From NCBI RefSeq assembly GCF_002007235.1, contig NZ_MUHW01000011.1, forward strand, positions 57,149 through 121,148: 64,000 bases of DNA. Reading direction: 5' to 3'. A program made the translations under genes and the position numbers. This DNA is from Oribacterium sp. C9. Its GTDB lineage: Bacteria; Bacillota; Clostridia; Lachnospirales; Lachnospiraceae. The notes under the pieces were generated by a model. It had not been told where the DNA came from, made no database searches, and worked only from the letters and a program-made list of their open reading frames with translations. Positions 35,383 through 44,171 of this stretch are shown here, piece after piece (the first letter of the stretch is position 1; every line of letters begins with the position of its first letter).

Positions 35383-36987
35383 ATGGATAAAAAAAGCAAT
35401 CGCTTTCTGACCTTTGGTGCGCTAAGCATCGTAGTGGCTTTCCTGGTCATCGCAAAGTTTGTGACCACCCAGGAGACAGTGCAGCAATCATTCTGGGCAC
35501 TTATGCCACCTCTTATAGCTATAGGTCTTGCACTTATAACCAAGGAAGTGTACAGTGCATTGTTTATGGGTATACTTACAGGTGCTCTTCTTTATTCAGG
35601 ATATGATTTCGAGGGCACTATCAATCATATCTTCAGTGATGGAATCATAGCTGTACTTTCAGACAGCTACAATGTCGGCATCCTGTGCTTCCTTGTTATA
35701 CTTGGTGCCATGGTTCAGCTTATGAACAGAAGTGGTGGTTCCGCAGCATTCGGAAAATGGGCCTCCAGCCATATAAAGACAAGAGCGGGCGCACAGCTCG
35801 CCACCATAGCATTTGGCTGTCTCATTTTTATTGACGATTATTTTAACTGTCTTACTGTTGGATCCGTTATGCGTCCTGTTACGGATAAGCACAAAGTAAG
35901 CCGTGCAAAGCTTGCATATCTTATCGATGCGACTGCGGCTCCCATATGTATCATAGCACCTATTTCATCATGGGCAGCGGCTGTATCCGGATTTGTAGAG
36001 GGAGAGAATGGTATGAAGCTGTTCCTTCAGACCATACCATACAATTTCTATGCGATCCTCACTATCGCAATGATGATTTTTCTTGTTATCTTCAGGGTTG
36101 ATTACGGTCCGATGCGTACACACGAGATCAATGCCATTGAGAACAATGATCTTTTCACAACAAATAAGAGACCTTTCGAAAATGAAGAAACGGTAAATGA
36201 AAGAAAAGACGGACACATCCTCAATATGCTGGTGCCTATTATCTCACTTATCGTCTGCTGTGTTATCGGTATGATCTATTCCGGCGGATTTTTTAACGGA
36301 GAGAACTTTATCGATGCCTTCGCAGGCTCTGATGCATCAGTCGGTCTGGTACTCGGTTCCTTCGGAGCACTTGTGATCACCATAGTTTTCTACATGGTGA
36401 GAAATGTACTGCCTTTCAATGCATGTATGGATTGCCTTCCGGATGGATTCAAACAGATGATCTCACCTATACTCATCCTTACTTTTGCATGGTCACTTAA
36501 GGCTATGACAGACAGTCTGGGAGCAAAGGAATTCGTTGCGGGAGTGGTTCAGGGGTCAGCTGCTGATTTTGTTGGATTCCTTCCATTCATTATTTTCCTT
36601 ATCGCAATAGGACTCAGTTTTGCATCAGGTACTTCATGGGGAACCTTCGGTATACTCATTCCTATAGTTGTTGCATGTTTTGAACACACAGATCATACTA
36701 TGATGATCATTGCCATGTCTGCTTGTATGGCCGGTGCAGTTTGCGGTGACCACTGCTCACCTATTTCTGATACGACCATCATGTCCAGTGCCGGAGCGCA
36801 GTGTGTACATCTTAACCATGTATCGACCCAGCTTCCATATGCTCTTACAGCAGCTGCTGTGTCAGCTGTCACATATCTTGTGGCAGGACTCACAAAGAAT
36901 GTATATATCTCTTTGATCATAGGTTTTTCACTTATGCTGCTTACACTTTATGCTTTGCAGAGAATGACCGGAAAAGAAAAAGAGTGA
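35383..36987 (+). CDS. Na+/H+ antiporter, NhaC family
   Basis: A 534-residue membrane protein with about 12 helices. Family motifs: the double acidic FIDDYFNCLTVGSVMRPVTD, the APISSWAAAVSGF helix break and the late GTSWGTFGILIPI and GDHCSPISDTTIMSSAGA stretches. NhaC-type proteins exchange sodium for protons; some exchange malate and lactate (MleN). It is separated by 198 bases from the ZorB-like gene and has its own AAAGGGG ribosome site. A link between sodium or proton flux and the motor pair is only a possibility. Confidence 0.92.
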   Translation: MDKKSNRFLTFGALSIVVAFLVIAKFVTTQETVQQSFWALMPPLIAIGLALITKEVYSALFMGILTGALLYSGYDFEGTINHIFSDGIIAVLSDSYNVGILCFLVILGAMVQLMNRSGGSAAFGKWASSHIKTRAGAQLATIAFGCLIFIDDYFNCLTVGSVMRPVTDKHKVSRAKLAYLIDATAAPICIIAPISSWAAAVSGFVEGENGMKLFLQTIPYNFYAILTIAMMIFLVIFRVDYGPMRTHEINAIENNDLFTTNKRPFENEETVNERKDGHILNMLVPIISLIVCCVIGMIYSGGFFNGENFIDAFAGSDASVGLVLGSFGALVITIVFYMVRNVLPFNACMDCLPDGFKQMISPILILTFAWSLKAMTDSLGAKEFVAGVVQGSAADFVGFLPFIIFLIAIGLSFASGTSWGTFGILIPIVVACFEHTDHTMMIIAMSACMAGAVCGDHCSPISDTTIMSSAGAQCVHLNHVSTQLPYALTAAAVSAVTYLVAGLTKNVYISLIIGFSLMLLTLYALQRMTGKEKE

Positions 36988-37035
36988 TAAATACGATCCT
37001 TTTCGGATTTCTTAATTTATATTTCAAATATTCAG

Positions 37036-37072
37036 GATGCAGGCTTCAGTAACAGGAGCCTGCATCTTTTTT
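37036..37072 (+). terminator. Intrinsic terminator after the NhaC gene
   Basis: GATGCAGGCT pairs with AGCCTGCATC over 10 bp, followed by TTTTTT. Confidence 0.93.
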
Positions 37073-37168
37073 AGTGGTCTACATCATAAAAATTTAAAAT
37101 ATCTGTGACTGTTTTGTGATACATCACGAAGTATCATATGTGCTACAAGGAAGTGTTTTATCTTTAGC

Positions 37169-37840
37169 ATGGTGGTTTTTATGGATTCTATCGTAAAAAA
37201 CAGAGAATTGAATATGGTTATTCCAAACAGAACAGTTCTCATGAATGCTGAGAAGTTTAAGGAAGATGGACTTGAACTTAATACTGTTTTTGTTCCGCCT
37301 GTAAATCATTCCATGATCCCCCGGGATTTCAGGTTCAATGAATACCTGAAGGAGGCTACCAGAGGGGAGATATCGCAGGAAAAGCATGAGAAGTTTCTGA
37401 TTGTGGTACATGAACCCTATGACAGGGCGAGTAATGTTAATAATGGTTTCTGGTGGGGAAATGATACGAGTGAAAGACCTGAGAATCTCATCGAAACCTA
37501 CTCAAAGAGGTTTACAGAATGTTTCGGTGAAAAGGGCAGAAATCTTGTGACAGCACCTTCAGCAATTAGAGAGATACTTGAAAATATATATGTCAACGGA
37601 AAAAAATATGCAGAATACTATGGGATCAGTCGTGTAAACAAGATGAATTTTCTAGAAGTTGTGTGTGAAGTAATAGAGAATATGAGTCGAGGTGAGATAG
37701 CGAGAAGCTTTTCACCGAAGTCCAAGGAACATATTATAGTAACATATCATCCCATGGGAAAAAACTATGTCAATGTTTATTTCCCGGTGAATGCATTTGC
37801 CGATATCGGAATGAGAAAGATCCCACCTGATAGGTATTAG
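37169..37840 (+). CDS. Protein of unknown function (223 residues)
   Basis: A soluble protein with no signal peptide and no family I recognise. Visible features: a tryptophan pair in NGFWWGNDTSERP, a proline-rich VFVPPVNHSMIPRDFRF region and a C-terminal IIVTYHPMGKNYVNVYFPVNAFAD. The start is uncertain. ATG at 37169 has AAGGAAG 16 bases before it, too far for an ideal site; ATG at 37181 has GGTGG 5 bases before it. It has its own downstream terminator and is not clearly in an operon. Confidence 0.7.
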   Translation: MVVFMDSIVKNRELNMVIPNRTVLMNAEKFKEDGLELNTVFVPPVNHSMIPRDFRFNEYLKEATRGEISQEKHEKFLIVVHEPYDRASNVNNGFWWGNDTSERPENLIETYSKRFTECFGEKGRNLVTAPSAIREILENIYVNGKKYAEYYGISRVNKMNFLEVVCEVIENMSRGEIARSFSPKSKEHIIVTYHPMGKNYVNVYFPVNAFADIGMRKIPPDRY

Positions 37841-37851
37841 AGAATAGAGGG

Positions 37852-37912
37852 AAAGCCGTTCGAGCAAATGATTTCGACAGACGAAGTCATTTGTCCGAAC
37901 GGTTTTTCTTTT
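37852..37912 (+). terminator. Long intrinsic terminator after the 37169 gene
   Basis: CCGTTCG, CAAATGA and TTCG in the left arm pair with CGAA, TCATTTG and CGAACGG in the right arm, with single-base bulges, followed by TTTTTC. This shows that the long reading frame that begins at 37868 cannot be the true kinase start. Confidence 0.93.
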
Positions 37913-37996
37913 TGCAAAGAAATTATAAAAGTTATTAATTTTTATGGTATATTAATATGTAAGAAAAGAGTAAAGATCGTAAAGAAGGGACCCAAT

Positions 37997-39271
37997 ATGT
38001 TATTAGTAAAAATGGGCTCTGAATTTTATGCAGCACTGGTGGTACTCGTGCTGTTTTCAGGCATAGTCACAACATTTGAAAGAAATATAAAAAATAACTG
38101 TCTTATGGTTATTTTGATAGCAGATTTTCTAATGCTTATTTTGGATGCCCTCACATGGCTTTTGGAATATAACGGCATGGTAGGTGTGCTATATACCATT
38201 CTGACTATCAGTTCGGTCTCTCTGCTTTACATCATAATTACATCCTTTAATTATTATATTTACTATTATTTTTGTGAGAAGACCCATATTTCGGTATGGG
38301 TTGGCCATTTTGGGTTGCCTGTATGTATAACCGGCATATTCATGTGGGTAACTTCACCGGTTCATGAAATGGTCTTTTATATAAGAGACGGAGTATATAT
38401 ACATGGTCCTTTATATGCTTTTTCACAGCTTTTAGGTGCCAGTGTCATCTTTTTTGATTTTATGCTTACCTTCAAGTATCGTAGAAAGCTGGAGGTCCTT
38501 GACTTTGTAGCGATCATATCCTACATGGTCCTTCCGCTGATTGCATTGATCATAACCATGAATATGCCTCAGGTGGGATCGCTGCTTATATATCTTTCCG
38601 TAACACTAAGCATACTTATGGTCTATACATTTATCCATGTTCAGCAGAGTATGGAGCTCAAGAAGAAGGAAAATGCACTTACCCAGGAGAGACTCAATAT
38701 CATGATGAGTCAGATCCAGCCGCATTTCCTGTATAATTCGCTCAATGCTATTTATTATCTCTGCACCAAGGATCCTGAAAAGGCTCAGGAAGCAATAGGA
38801 GAGTTCTCGGATTATCTGAGAGGTAATCTTGACTCTCTGCGCACCAAGGAGCCTGTACCCTTTGAAAAGGAGCTTGATCACATTAAAAACTATCTCGCTC
38901 TTGAAAAGATGAGGTTTGATGATGATCTAATGGTTGTATATGACATTCAGGCCAAGAATTTCAAGCTTCCTGCATTATCCGTACAGCCTATAGTTGAAAA
39001 TGCAGTAAAGTATGGAGTAGGCAAGTCTCCTGACGGAGGAACTGTTACCATTTCCAGCAGGGAATATGATGACAGATATGAGATCATAGTGGATGATGAC
39101 GGTGTAGGAGGATATACGGAGACAAAGAGAGAGTATGACGGACGTTCACATATCGGTATCCAGAATGTAAGAGACAGGATAAAGATGCAGTGCCGTGGAA
39201 CCTTAAAGATAGACAGTGAAATAGGCAGAGGCACAACAGTAGTTATCAGTATTCCAAAAATGACAGAGTGA
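37997..39271 (+). CDS. LytS-type sensor histidine kinase
   Basis: A 424-residue membrane kinase. Six or seven hydrophobic segments fill residues about 8-215, followed by a short coiled coil, a His_kinase domain with His243 in MSQIQPHFLYNSLNAIYYL, and a HATPase_c domain (PIVENAVKYGV as N-box, DDDGVGG as G1, IGIQNVRDRI as G2). The membrane region resembles the multi-helix sensors of the LytS and 7TM groups, which often sense small hydrophobic or peptide signals. The ATG at 37997 lies downstream of the terminator at 37852. The matching response regulator is two genes on (40741). Confidence 0.9.
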   Translation: MLLVKMGSEFYAALVVLVLFSGIVTTFERNIKNNCLMVILIADFLMLILDALTWLLEYNGMVGVLYTILTISSVSLLYIIITSFNYYIYYYFCEKTHISVWVGHFGLPVCITGIFMWVTSPVHEMVFYIRDGVYIHGPLYAFSQLLGASVIFFDFMLTFKYRRKLEVLDFVAIISYMVLPLIALIITMNMPQVGSLLIYLSVTLSILMVYTFIHVQQSMELKKKENALTQERLNIMMSQIQPHFLYNSLNAIYYLCTKDPEKAQEAIGEFSDYLRGNLDSLRTKEPVPFEKELDHIKNYLALEKMRFDDDLMVVYDIQAKNFKLPALSVQPIVENAVKYGVGKSPDGGTVTISSREYDDRYEIIVDDDGVGGYTETKREYDGRSHIGIQNVRDRIKMQCRGTLKIDSEIGRGTTVVISIPKMTE

Positions 39272-39391
39272 AATAATCAGACATCTGTTATTTGTTACGT
39301 TTTTCCGACGAAATTAGTATATATAGTTTTATTTTGAAAGAGATAGACAGCAGTAGTTTTTTCATTTACGTTGGAAATGAGGGGTGTAACA

Positions 39392-40729
39392 TTGGAGCAG
39401 TATGATAATAAAAAGTTACAAAAGATCGGAAAAAGCAGAACCCCATACAGAAATCTGAAGAATTTCAGGAAAAGCATAAGTGAAGATATAAAGACCCTTA
39501 AGACAAAGGATATAAACTCAGCCATGAATATGTTCATGGAGGTCATGAAATATCCGATTATATATGTGCTTTGTATAAATCTCACCGATTATCTGGGAAA
39601 GACATTGACCCGGGGAATGGCTGAAGAGGAGTTTTATACCGGTAAAGGGAATATATATCATCTTCTTGGAAATATTTTGTTCCTGTTCGTTATCACTATA
39701 CTTTTACGGAGCAGAGGGAGATCCTTCAGATCTCAGTTCAGCCTGTTCAGGGATCACAGACTGCTGTGTCATGCGGGTAAAAAGAACCTGAAAGCTGATA
39801 TAAAGGCAGCTGCAAAGAGATGTAAAAGGATTTTCAGTAAAGGGATTACGGCTAAGAGCGTAAGAGTTCAGTATCTGATGCATTTTTTTGCAGGAATTAC
39901 TCTTGGACTTATGTTCATGGGGATATTCCTTTTGGCAACCGACAGCAGTCAGTATATCCGATGCTTAAATGATGCGGGTCTCATCTTCAGGGGAAGCTAT
40001 GAGCTTATTGGACTTTTAACATTTGTCTTTCTGCTTCCTTTTATCGAAGAACTTATATATCATGCAAATAATATGACAGTACTGAGGAAGGATGTTACCG
40101 CTTTTACCGCTTCTTTCATGGTTACTGTACTGTATATGTTGTTTCATAAAGGAAAGACCTTTGCAGTACTGTTCATTCCTGTGATGTTTCTTATCAGTCT
40201 CGTATTTGACAGGACCCAGAATACACGACATATAGGGGATTATGTTTCGGGAAGAACTTCAAAAAGTCAGGCTGCAGGAACAGCAGCTAAGGATAAGATC
40301 ATATCCATAAAAGACAGAGTCGGAAAAAACAGAAAACTCAGATTTAAAGAAAAAAGCACAGACAGGACTCTGCATCTTGCAAAGAACGGAGATGTGAGGA
40401 TCGATGGAAACATTGACATAGAAGTTCATACCGCAGAGGCGGTCAACGATCTAGGCGGGATCAAGGATACAAATAAGGAATTCAACATAACTGATATCAG
40501 TTCGGAAAGACCGGATAGCGCGAAACCGGATATAACCTACAGCTTACTCATGAATGTGGGCGTTCATATGAGTCTTGCCGTGGGATGGGTGTTCATCAGT
40601 TACCATGAAGCTGAAGTGGGCAGGATATTCAGCAAACAGGTACTTATTTTTCTGGTTATATTCTCGGTGTTGATTCTTTATAAATTTATAAAAAAACAGC
40701 ATTTGTGTGGAGTCGGTTCCACAAAGTAA
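39392..40729 (+). CDS. CPBP-like (Abi) multi-pass membrane protein with a central cytoplasmic insert
   Basis: About 445 residues. Hydrophobic segments appear near 43-65, 85-105, 168-190, 205-225, 240-290 and two at the C-terminus. The stretch FIEELIYHANN followed by LYMLFH resembles the CPBP protease motifs EExxxR and FxxxH, but the Arg of motif 1 is His here, so activity is doubtful. A charged insert (about 295-385; ADGNVDIEVH-like) separates the last helices. A TTG at 39392 has GAGGGG 7 bases upstream; an ATG at 39377 is the alternative. It lies between the kinase and regulator genes, suggesting a shared signalling unit. Confidence 0.68.
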   Translation: MEQYDNKKLQKIGKSRTPYRNLKNFRKSISEDIKTLKTKDINSAMNMFMEVMKYPIIYVLCINLTDYLGKTLTRGMAEEEFYTGKGNIYHLLGNILFLFVITILLRSRGRSFRSQFSLFRDHRLLCHAGKKNLKADIKAAAKRCKRIFSKGITAKSVRVQYLMHFFAGITLGLMFMGIFLLATDSSQYIRCLNDAGLIFRGSYELIGLLTFVFLLPFIEELIYHANNMTVLRKDVTAFTASFMVTVLYMLFHKGKTFAVLFIPVMFLISLVFDRTQNTRHIGDYVSGRTSKSQAAGTAAKDKIISIKDRVGKNRKLRFKEKSTDRTLHLAKNGDVRIDGNIDIEVHTAEAVNDLGGIKDTNKEFNITDISSERPDSAKPDITYSLLMNVGVHMSLAVGWVFISYHEAEVGRIFSKQVLIFLVIFSVLILYKFIKKQHLCGVGSTK

Positions 40730-40740
40730 GGAGTTGAAAT

Positions 40741-41529
40741 ATGCAGGTACTTGCTATTGATGACGAGAAGATAGCATTGGAGGGGCTTACCGATGTTATA
40801 AAAAAGGCTTTGCCGGAGGCGGAGGTTTTTCCTTATCGTAATGCATTAAAAGCGATAGAGGAGCTTGAGGACAAGCATATTGACATCGCTTTTCTTGACA
40901 TAGAGATGAGAGATATTAACGGAATGCAGTTTGCCGATCATCTCAAAGAGCGTTTTCCGAAGATCAATGTGATCTTTACAACAGGGTACAGTGAGTATGT
41001 GGGGGAGGCTATGGATCTTCATGCCAGTGGCTATATCATGAAGCCTGTAACCCTCGAAAAAGTGAAAAGAGAGATCGATGATCTCAGATATCCTGTGGAA
41101 AAGGCAGAAGAGAAAAAGGATGTGCTGAGGGTTCAGACCTTTGGTAATTTTGAAGTACTCAAAAACAACCAGGTGCTTCATTTTCAATACAATAAGACAA
41201 AAGAGCTCTTTGCTTATCTGGTGGACCGCTGTGGTGCCCTTACAAGCAATGGCGAAATACTTGGAGTTCTGTGGGAAGATGATGCAAATCCGGAAAGAAA
41301 GGCTTCATATCTTCAGAATCTCAGAGCTGACATGATATCCACACTTACTGATGCAGGCTTTCCTGATGTTATAGTCCGTCAGAGAGGAACCATAGCCATA
41401 GTGCCTGATAAGATCGAGTGTGACATGTATGAGTGGAAAAAGGACAGGAAAAATGCAAAAAGCAGGTATGCGGGAGAGTACATGAACCAGTTCAGCTGGG
41501 CTGAGTACAGTAAGGGTGCACTGGAGTGA
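40741..41529 (+). CDS. Response regulator with REC and SARP/OmpR-type winged-helix output
   Basis: A 262-residue regulator. The receiver domain spans residues 1-118 with Asp7-Asp8, the phospho-acceptor Asp53 in FLDIEMRDINGMQ and Lys in YIMKPVT. The output region (about 130-225) begins VQTFGNFEVLKNNQVLHFQYNKTKELFAYL, a typical start for Trans_reg_C domains of SARP-like activators, and continues to about 262 with only a short helical remnant instead of a full BTAD domain. AAGGAG precedes the ATG and the gene starts 11 bases after the CPBP-like gene. A terminator follows at 41610. Confidence 0.88.
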   Translation: MQVLAIDDEKIALEGLTDVIKKALPEAEVFPYRNALKAIEELEDKHIDIAFLDIEMRDINGMQFADHLKERFPKINVIFTTGYSEYVGEAMDLHASGYIMKPVTLEKVKREIDDLRYPVEKAEEKKDVLRVQTFGNFEVLKNNQVLHFQYNKTKELFAYLVDRCGALTSNGEILGVLWEDDANPERKASYLQNLRADMISTLTDAGFPDVIVRQRGTIAIVPDKIECDMYEWKKDRKNAKSRYAGEYMNQFSWAEYSKGALE

Positions 41530-41609
41530 TAGGATGAAGCCTTAGCCCTGTTTACGTACATATAATCAGCTTGAATACTCACTGTAGGTCAGGCAGTGAT
41601 TTATCGAAG

Positions 41610-41643
41610 AAGAGTGGTCGTTTTTACGGCCACTCTTTGTTTG
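41610..41643 (+). terminator. Intrinsic terminator after the response regulator gene
   Basis: AAGAGTGGTCG pairs with CGGCCACTCTT over 11 positions with one wobble, then TGTTTG. Confidence 0.82.
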
Positions 41644-41688
41644 TGAAAAAACAAACGAGAAATGGCGGAATTTAGCCGATGAAAGGGC

Positions 41689-41717
41689 TTACATAGTAAA
41701 AGGTTATCTGCTATAAT
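41689..41717 (+). promoter_or_regulatory. Promoter of the SDR gene
   Basis: TTACAT (41689-41694), a 17-base spacer and a perfect TATAAT (41712-41717). Confidence 0.6.
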
Positions 41718-41849
41718 GCAGAAGATCTGTTGGATCACAGAGAGTGATTCTCATGTGAATAGACTATGGAATATGAAGCCTTTCATGGATGAGCAGAATG
41801 TATGCCATAAAGTGAAAGCCTTGATATCCGAAAGACGAGGAGAAGAATT

Positions 41850-42692
41850 ATGAATTTACCATTTAAGATCGACCTTTCAGGTGAAGTGGCGGTTGTAACA
41901 GGCGGTACAGGGGTTATCGGCGGAATGTATGCAAAGGCGCTTGCTGCATGCGGGGCAAAGGTAGCTGTTCTCGGAAGAAGTAAGGAGAATGGTGATAAGG
42001 TTGTTTCAGAGATCGAGGCTGAGGGTGGAGAAGCCATGGCTGTATCTGCCAATGTTCTCGAAAGAGACAGTCTTCTTGCTGCCCGTAAGGAGATACTCGA
42101 TAAGTGGGGACATATAAACATCCTTGTTAACTGTGCAGGCGGCGCTGTCAAGGCAGCACAGGTTCCTCAGGATCATTTCCATGAGGCTGAGGATGGTGCA
42201 GAGACCTTCTTCACAAAGGATCTGGAGAATGTCCATAAGGAGCTTGATCTCAACATCTACGGAACCATGCTTCCTACTCAGGTATTCGGCGAGGTTCTGG
42301 TAGGTCAGGACAATGCTAACATCATAAACATTTCCTCTATGTCAGCATACCATCCACTCACAAGAATTCCGGGATATTCTGCAGGTAAGGCAGGAGTTGC
42401 AAGCTTTACAGAATGGTGCGCTATCTATTTCGCAAAGAGCGGCATAAGAGTAAATGCAGTTGCTCCGGGCTTCTTCCATACAACTCAGAATCATGCTCTT
42501 CAGTTCAACGAGGACGGAACACCTACTCCGAGAGCAAAGCATATCGTAGATGCTACACCTATGGAAAAGTTCGGTGATCCTGAGGATCTCGTAGGAGCAC
42601 TTCTCTACCTCGTAAGTCCTAAGGGCTCAAATTTTGTAACCGGTGTGATCCTTCCAGTAGACGGTGCCTTCCATATTTATCAGGGAGTATAA
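41850..42692 (+). CDS. Short-chain dehydrogenase, D-mannonate oxidoreductase-like
   Basis: A 280-residue classical/extended SDR. NAD(P) binding: VAVVTGGTGVIGGMYAKAL. The NAG motif is VNCAGG. The active-site Ser is in NISSMSAYHPL, with Tyr and Lys in GYSAGKAG. The special features LNIYGTMLPTQVFGEVL and AIYFAKSGIRVNAVAPGFFHTTQN match the SDR form of mannonate oxidoreductase (fructuronate reductase) in Firmicutes, which converts D-fructuronate to D-mannonate. This fits uronate catabolism downstream of pectin breakdown. Other sugar-acid reductases of the same family cannot be excluded. GAGGAG precedes the ATG. Confidence 0.85.
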   Translation: MNLPFKIDLSGEVAVVTGGTGVIGGMYAKALAACGAKVAVLGRSKENGDKVVSEIEAEGGEAMAVSANVLERDSLLAARKEILDKWGHINILVNCAGGAVKAAQVPQDHFHEAEDGAETFFTKDLENVHKELDLNIYGTMLPTQVFGEVLVGQDNANIINISSMSAYHPLTRIPGYSAGKAGVASFTEWCAIYFAKSGIRVNAVAPGFFHTTQNHALQFNEDGTPTPRAKHIVDATPMEKFGDPEDLVGALLYLVSPKGSNFVTGVILPVDGAFHIYQGV

Positions 42693-42778
42693 GGTTATAT
42701 TATATATGCCCTTTGATTACTTGATTTTATAGTTTCATAAGTCTATACTTCAAATTATGCGGCCGGTATATGCGGAGT

Positions 42779-42808
42779 TTCGTACAGGAGCAAGCGTTCC
42801 TGCACGAA
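42779..42808 (+). other. Strong hairpin in the leader of the DAHP synthase gene
   Basis: TTCGTACAGGA pairs with TCCTGCACGAA (one A-C mismatch) with an 8-base loop. It lies about 60 bases before the start codon and has no T-run. A second possible pair, AGGGT/ACCCT, lies at 42828-42848. Aromatic feedback control of this gene by RNA structure is a possibility only. Confidence 0.5.
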
Positions 42809-42868
42809 GCATTACAGGTCCAAGGGAAGGGTAGATATGAAGACCCTCGCATAAAAAGGAGAGTAACT

Positions 42869-43918
42869 ATGGGATTTGAATTCAGGACAAAGCTTCCGTC
42901 AAGTGCGGAAATCAGAGAGCAGATTCCTCTTTCAGCCGACCTTGCAAAAATCAAGGCAGAGCGTGATGAGGAGATCAAGGCTATTTTCAGAGGAGATTCA
43001 AAGAAGTTTCTTCTCATTATAGGACCATGTTCAGCGGATCATCCGGATCCTGTACTGGATTACTGCAACCGTCTTAAAGAGGTGCAGGAGCAGGTAAAGG
43101 ACAGCATCATGATCGTGCCCCGTATCTATACAAACAAGCCTCGTACCACCGGTCAGGGCTACAAGGGTATGCTTCATCAGCCGGATCCTGAGAAGGAAGC
43201 CAATGTTTTAGGCGGTATAGCGGCTATCAGAAAGCTCCATATGGAGGTTCTTTCACAGACAGGCATGTCAACAGCCGATGAGATGCTTTATCCTGATAAT
43301 TTAAGATATCTCAGCGATATCATGAGCTATGTGGCTGTAGGCGCCCGTTCAGTCGAGAACCAGCAGCACAGACTCGTGGCTTCGGGTATAGATGTTCCTA
43401 CTGGTATGAAGAATCCTACATCAGGGGATTTCGGGGTTATGCTTAATTCCATCTATGCAGGTCAGCATCCTCATGATTTCATTTTCAGAGAGTGGGAGGT
43501 AAAGTCAGACGGAAATCCTTATACACATGCAATCCTCAGAGGCTCACAGTCAAAGCACGGTCAGATGATGCCTAACTATCACTACGAGGATCTCAAGCTT
43601 CTCTACAATCTCTATACAAAGAAGGAGCTTATGTATCCTGCTGTAGTCGTTGATACAAATCACTGTAACTCCGCAAAGAAGTACAAGGAGCAGCTTCGTA
43701 TATCCCAGGAGGTCATGCATTCACGCAAGTATTCTACAGAGCTTGCTCGCTTCGTAAAGGGACTTATGGTTGAATCCTATATCGAGGAAGGAAGCTGTAA
43801 GGTTGAGGATCATATATACGGAAAGTCCATCACAGACGCATGTATCGGATGGGAAGATACAAAGAGACTTATCTCTAACGTATATGATTATATCCAGATC
43901 ACTAAATTTGATGACTGA
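42869..43918 (+). CDS. 3-deoxy-7-phosphoheptulonate synthase (AroF/G/H type)
   Basis: A 349-residue class I DAHP synthase, first enzyme of the shikimate pathway, joining phosphoenolpyruvate and erythrose 4-phosphate. Signatures: LLIIGPCSADHPDPVLDYC, PRIYTNKPRTTGQGYKGM, VGARSVENQQHR, MKNPTSGD and VDTNHCNSAKK. The C-terminal SYIEEGSCKVEDHIYGKSITDACIGWEDT is typical of the AroFGH group. Start at ATG 42869 with AAAAGGAGAG just before it; an upstream start at 42770 would add 33 residues from the hairpin region. A hairpin at 44006 may end transcription. Confidence 0.96.
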   Translation: MGFEFRTKLPSSAEIREQIPLSADLAKIKAERDEEIKAIFRGDSKKFLLIIGPCSADHPDPVLDYCNRLKEVQEQVKDSIMIVPRIYTNKPRTTGQGYKGMLHQPDPEKEANVLGGIAAIRKLHMEVLSQTGMSTADEMLYPDNLRYLSDIMSYVAVGARSVENQQHRLVASGIDVPTGMKNPTSGDFGVMLNSIYAGQHPHDFIFREWEVKSDGNPYTHAILRGSQSKHGQMMPNYHYEDLKLLYNLYTKKELMYPAVVVDTNHCNSAKKYKEQLRISQEVMHSRKYSTELARFVKGLMVESYIEEGSCKVEDHIYGKSITDACIGWEDTKRLISNVYDYIQITKFDD

Positions 43919-44005
43919 TGTCTCTTTTTCGGTGAAATGGAAAAACGGAAACTTAAACAGACATTTATAGAACATAAATGTAAAACATAAAGATAAAACA
44001 GTTGA

Positions 44006-44042
44006 TACCCCAAGTTGAATGGTTGCATTTGGCTTGGGGTAT
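44006..44042 (+). terminator. Terminator-like hairpin after the DAHP synthase gene
   Basis: ATACCCCAAG pairs with CTTGGGGTAT over 10 bp. Only TTGT follows, so it may be partial. The right arm overlaps the tyrS promoter spacer. Confidence 0.65.
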
Positions 44043-44050
44043 TGTATAAT
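44023..44050 (+). promoter_or_regulatory. Promoter of tyrS
   Basis: TTGCAT (44023-44028), a 16-base spacer and TATAAT (44045-44050). It leaves a leader of about 115 bases without a recognisable T-box. Confidence 0.55.
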
Positions 44051-44171
44051 ATGTAACCAGGGTCAAAAGGTCAACCGTAGACATTTTTGCCGTAAAATCA
44101 TTGAGCCGGTTCATAGTAACGGCGCAAAGATGATCACTCTGAAAGAAAAAATAATAAGGAGAAACAATTCG

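Larger units (their letters stand above)
41530..41849 (+). other. Intergenic region between the response-regulator and SDR genes
   Basis: This 320-base gap holds the terminator at 41610-41643 and the SDR promoter at 41689-41717. The remaining 130 bases upstream of the SDR gene have no obvious conserved element; a GAGGAG ribosome site ends it. Confidence 0.6.

Noticed and set aside
37868..37996. Upstream extension of the histidine kinase from 37868
   Set aside because: It begins inside the right part of a strong terminator; the ATG at 37997 starts a normal membrane sensor.
42757..42834. 25-residue leader peptide before DAHP synthase
   Set aside because: It has no ribosome site and no run of Phe, Tyr or Trp codons, so attenuation by translation is not supported.
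43919..44171. T-box leader before tyrS
   Set aside because: No TGGNACCGCG-type T-box sequence is present; only a short hairpin overlapping the promoter.
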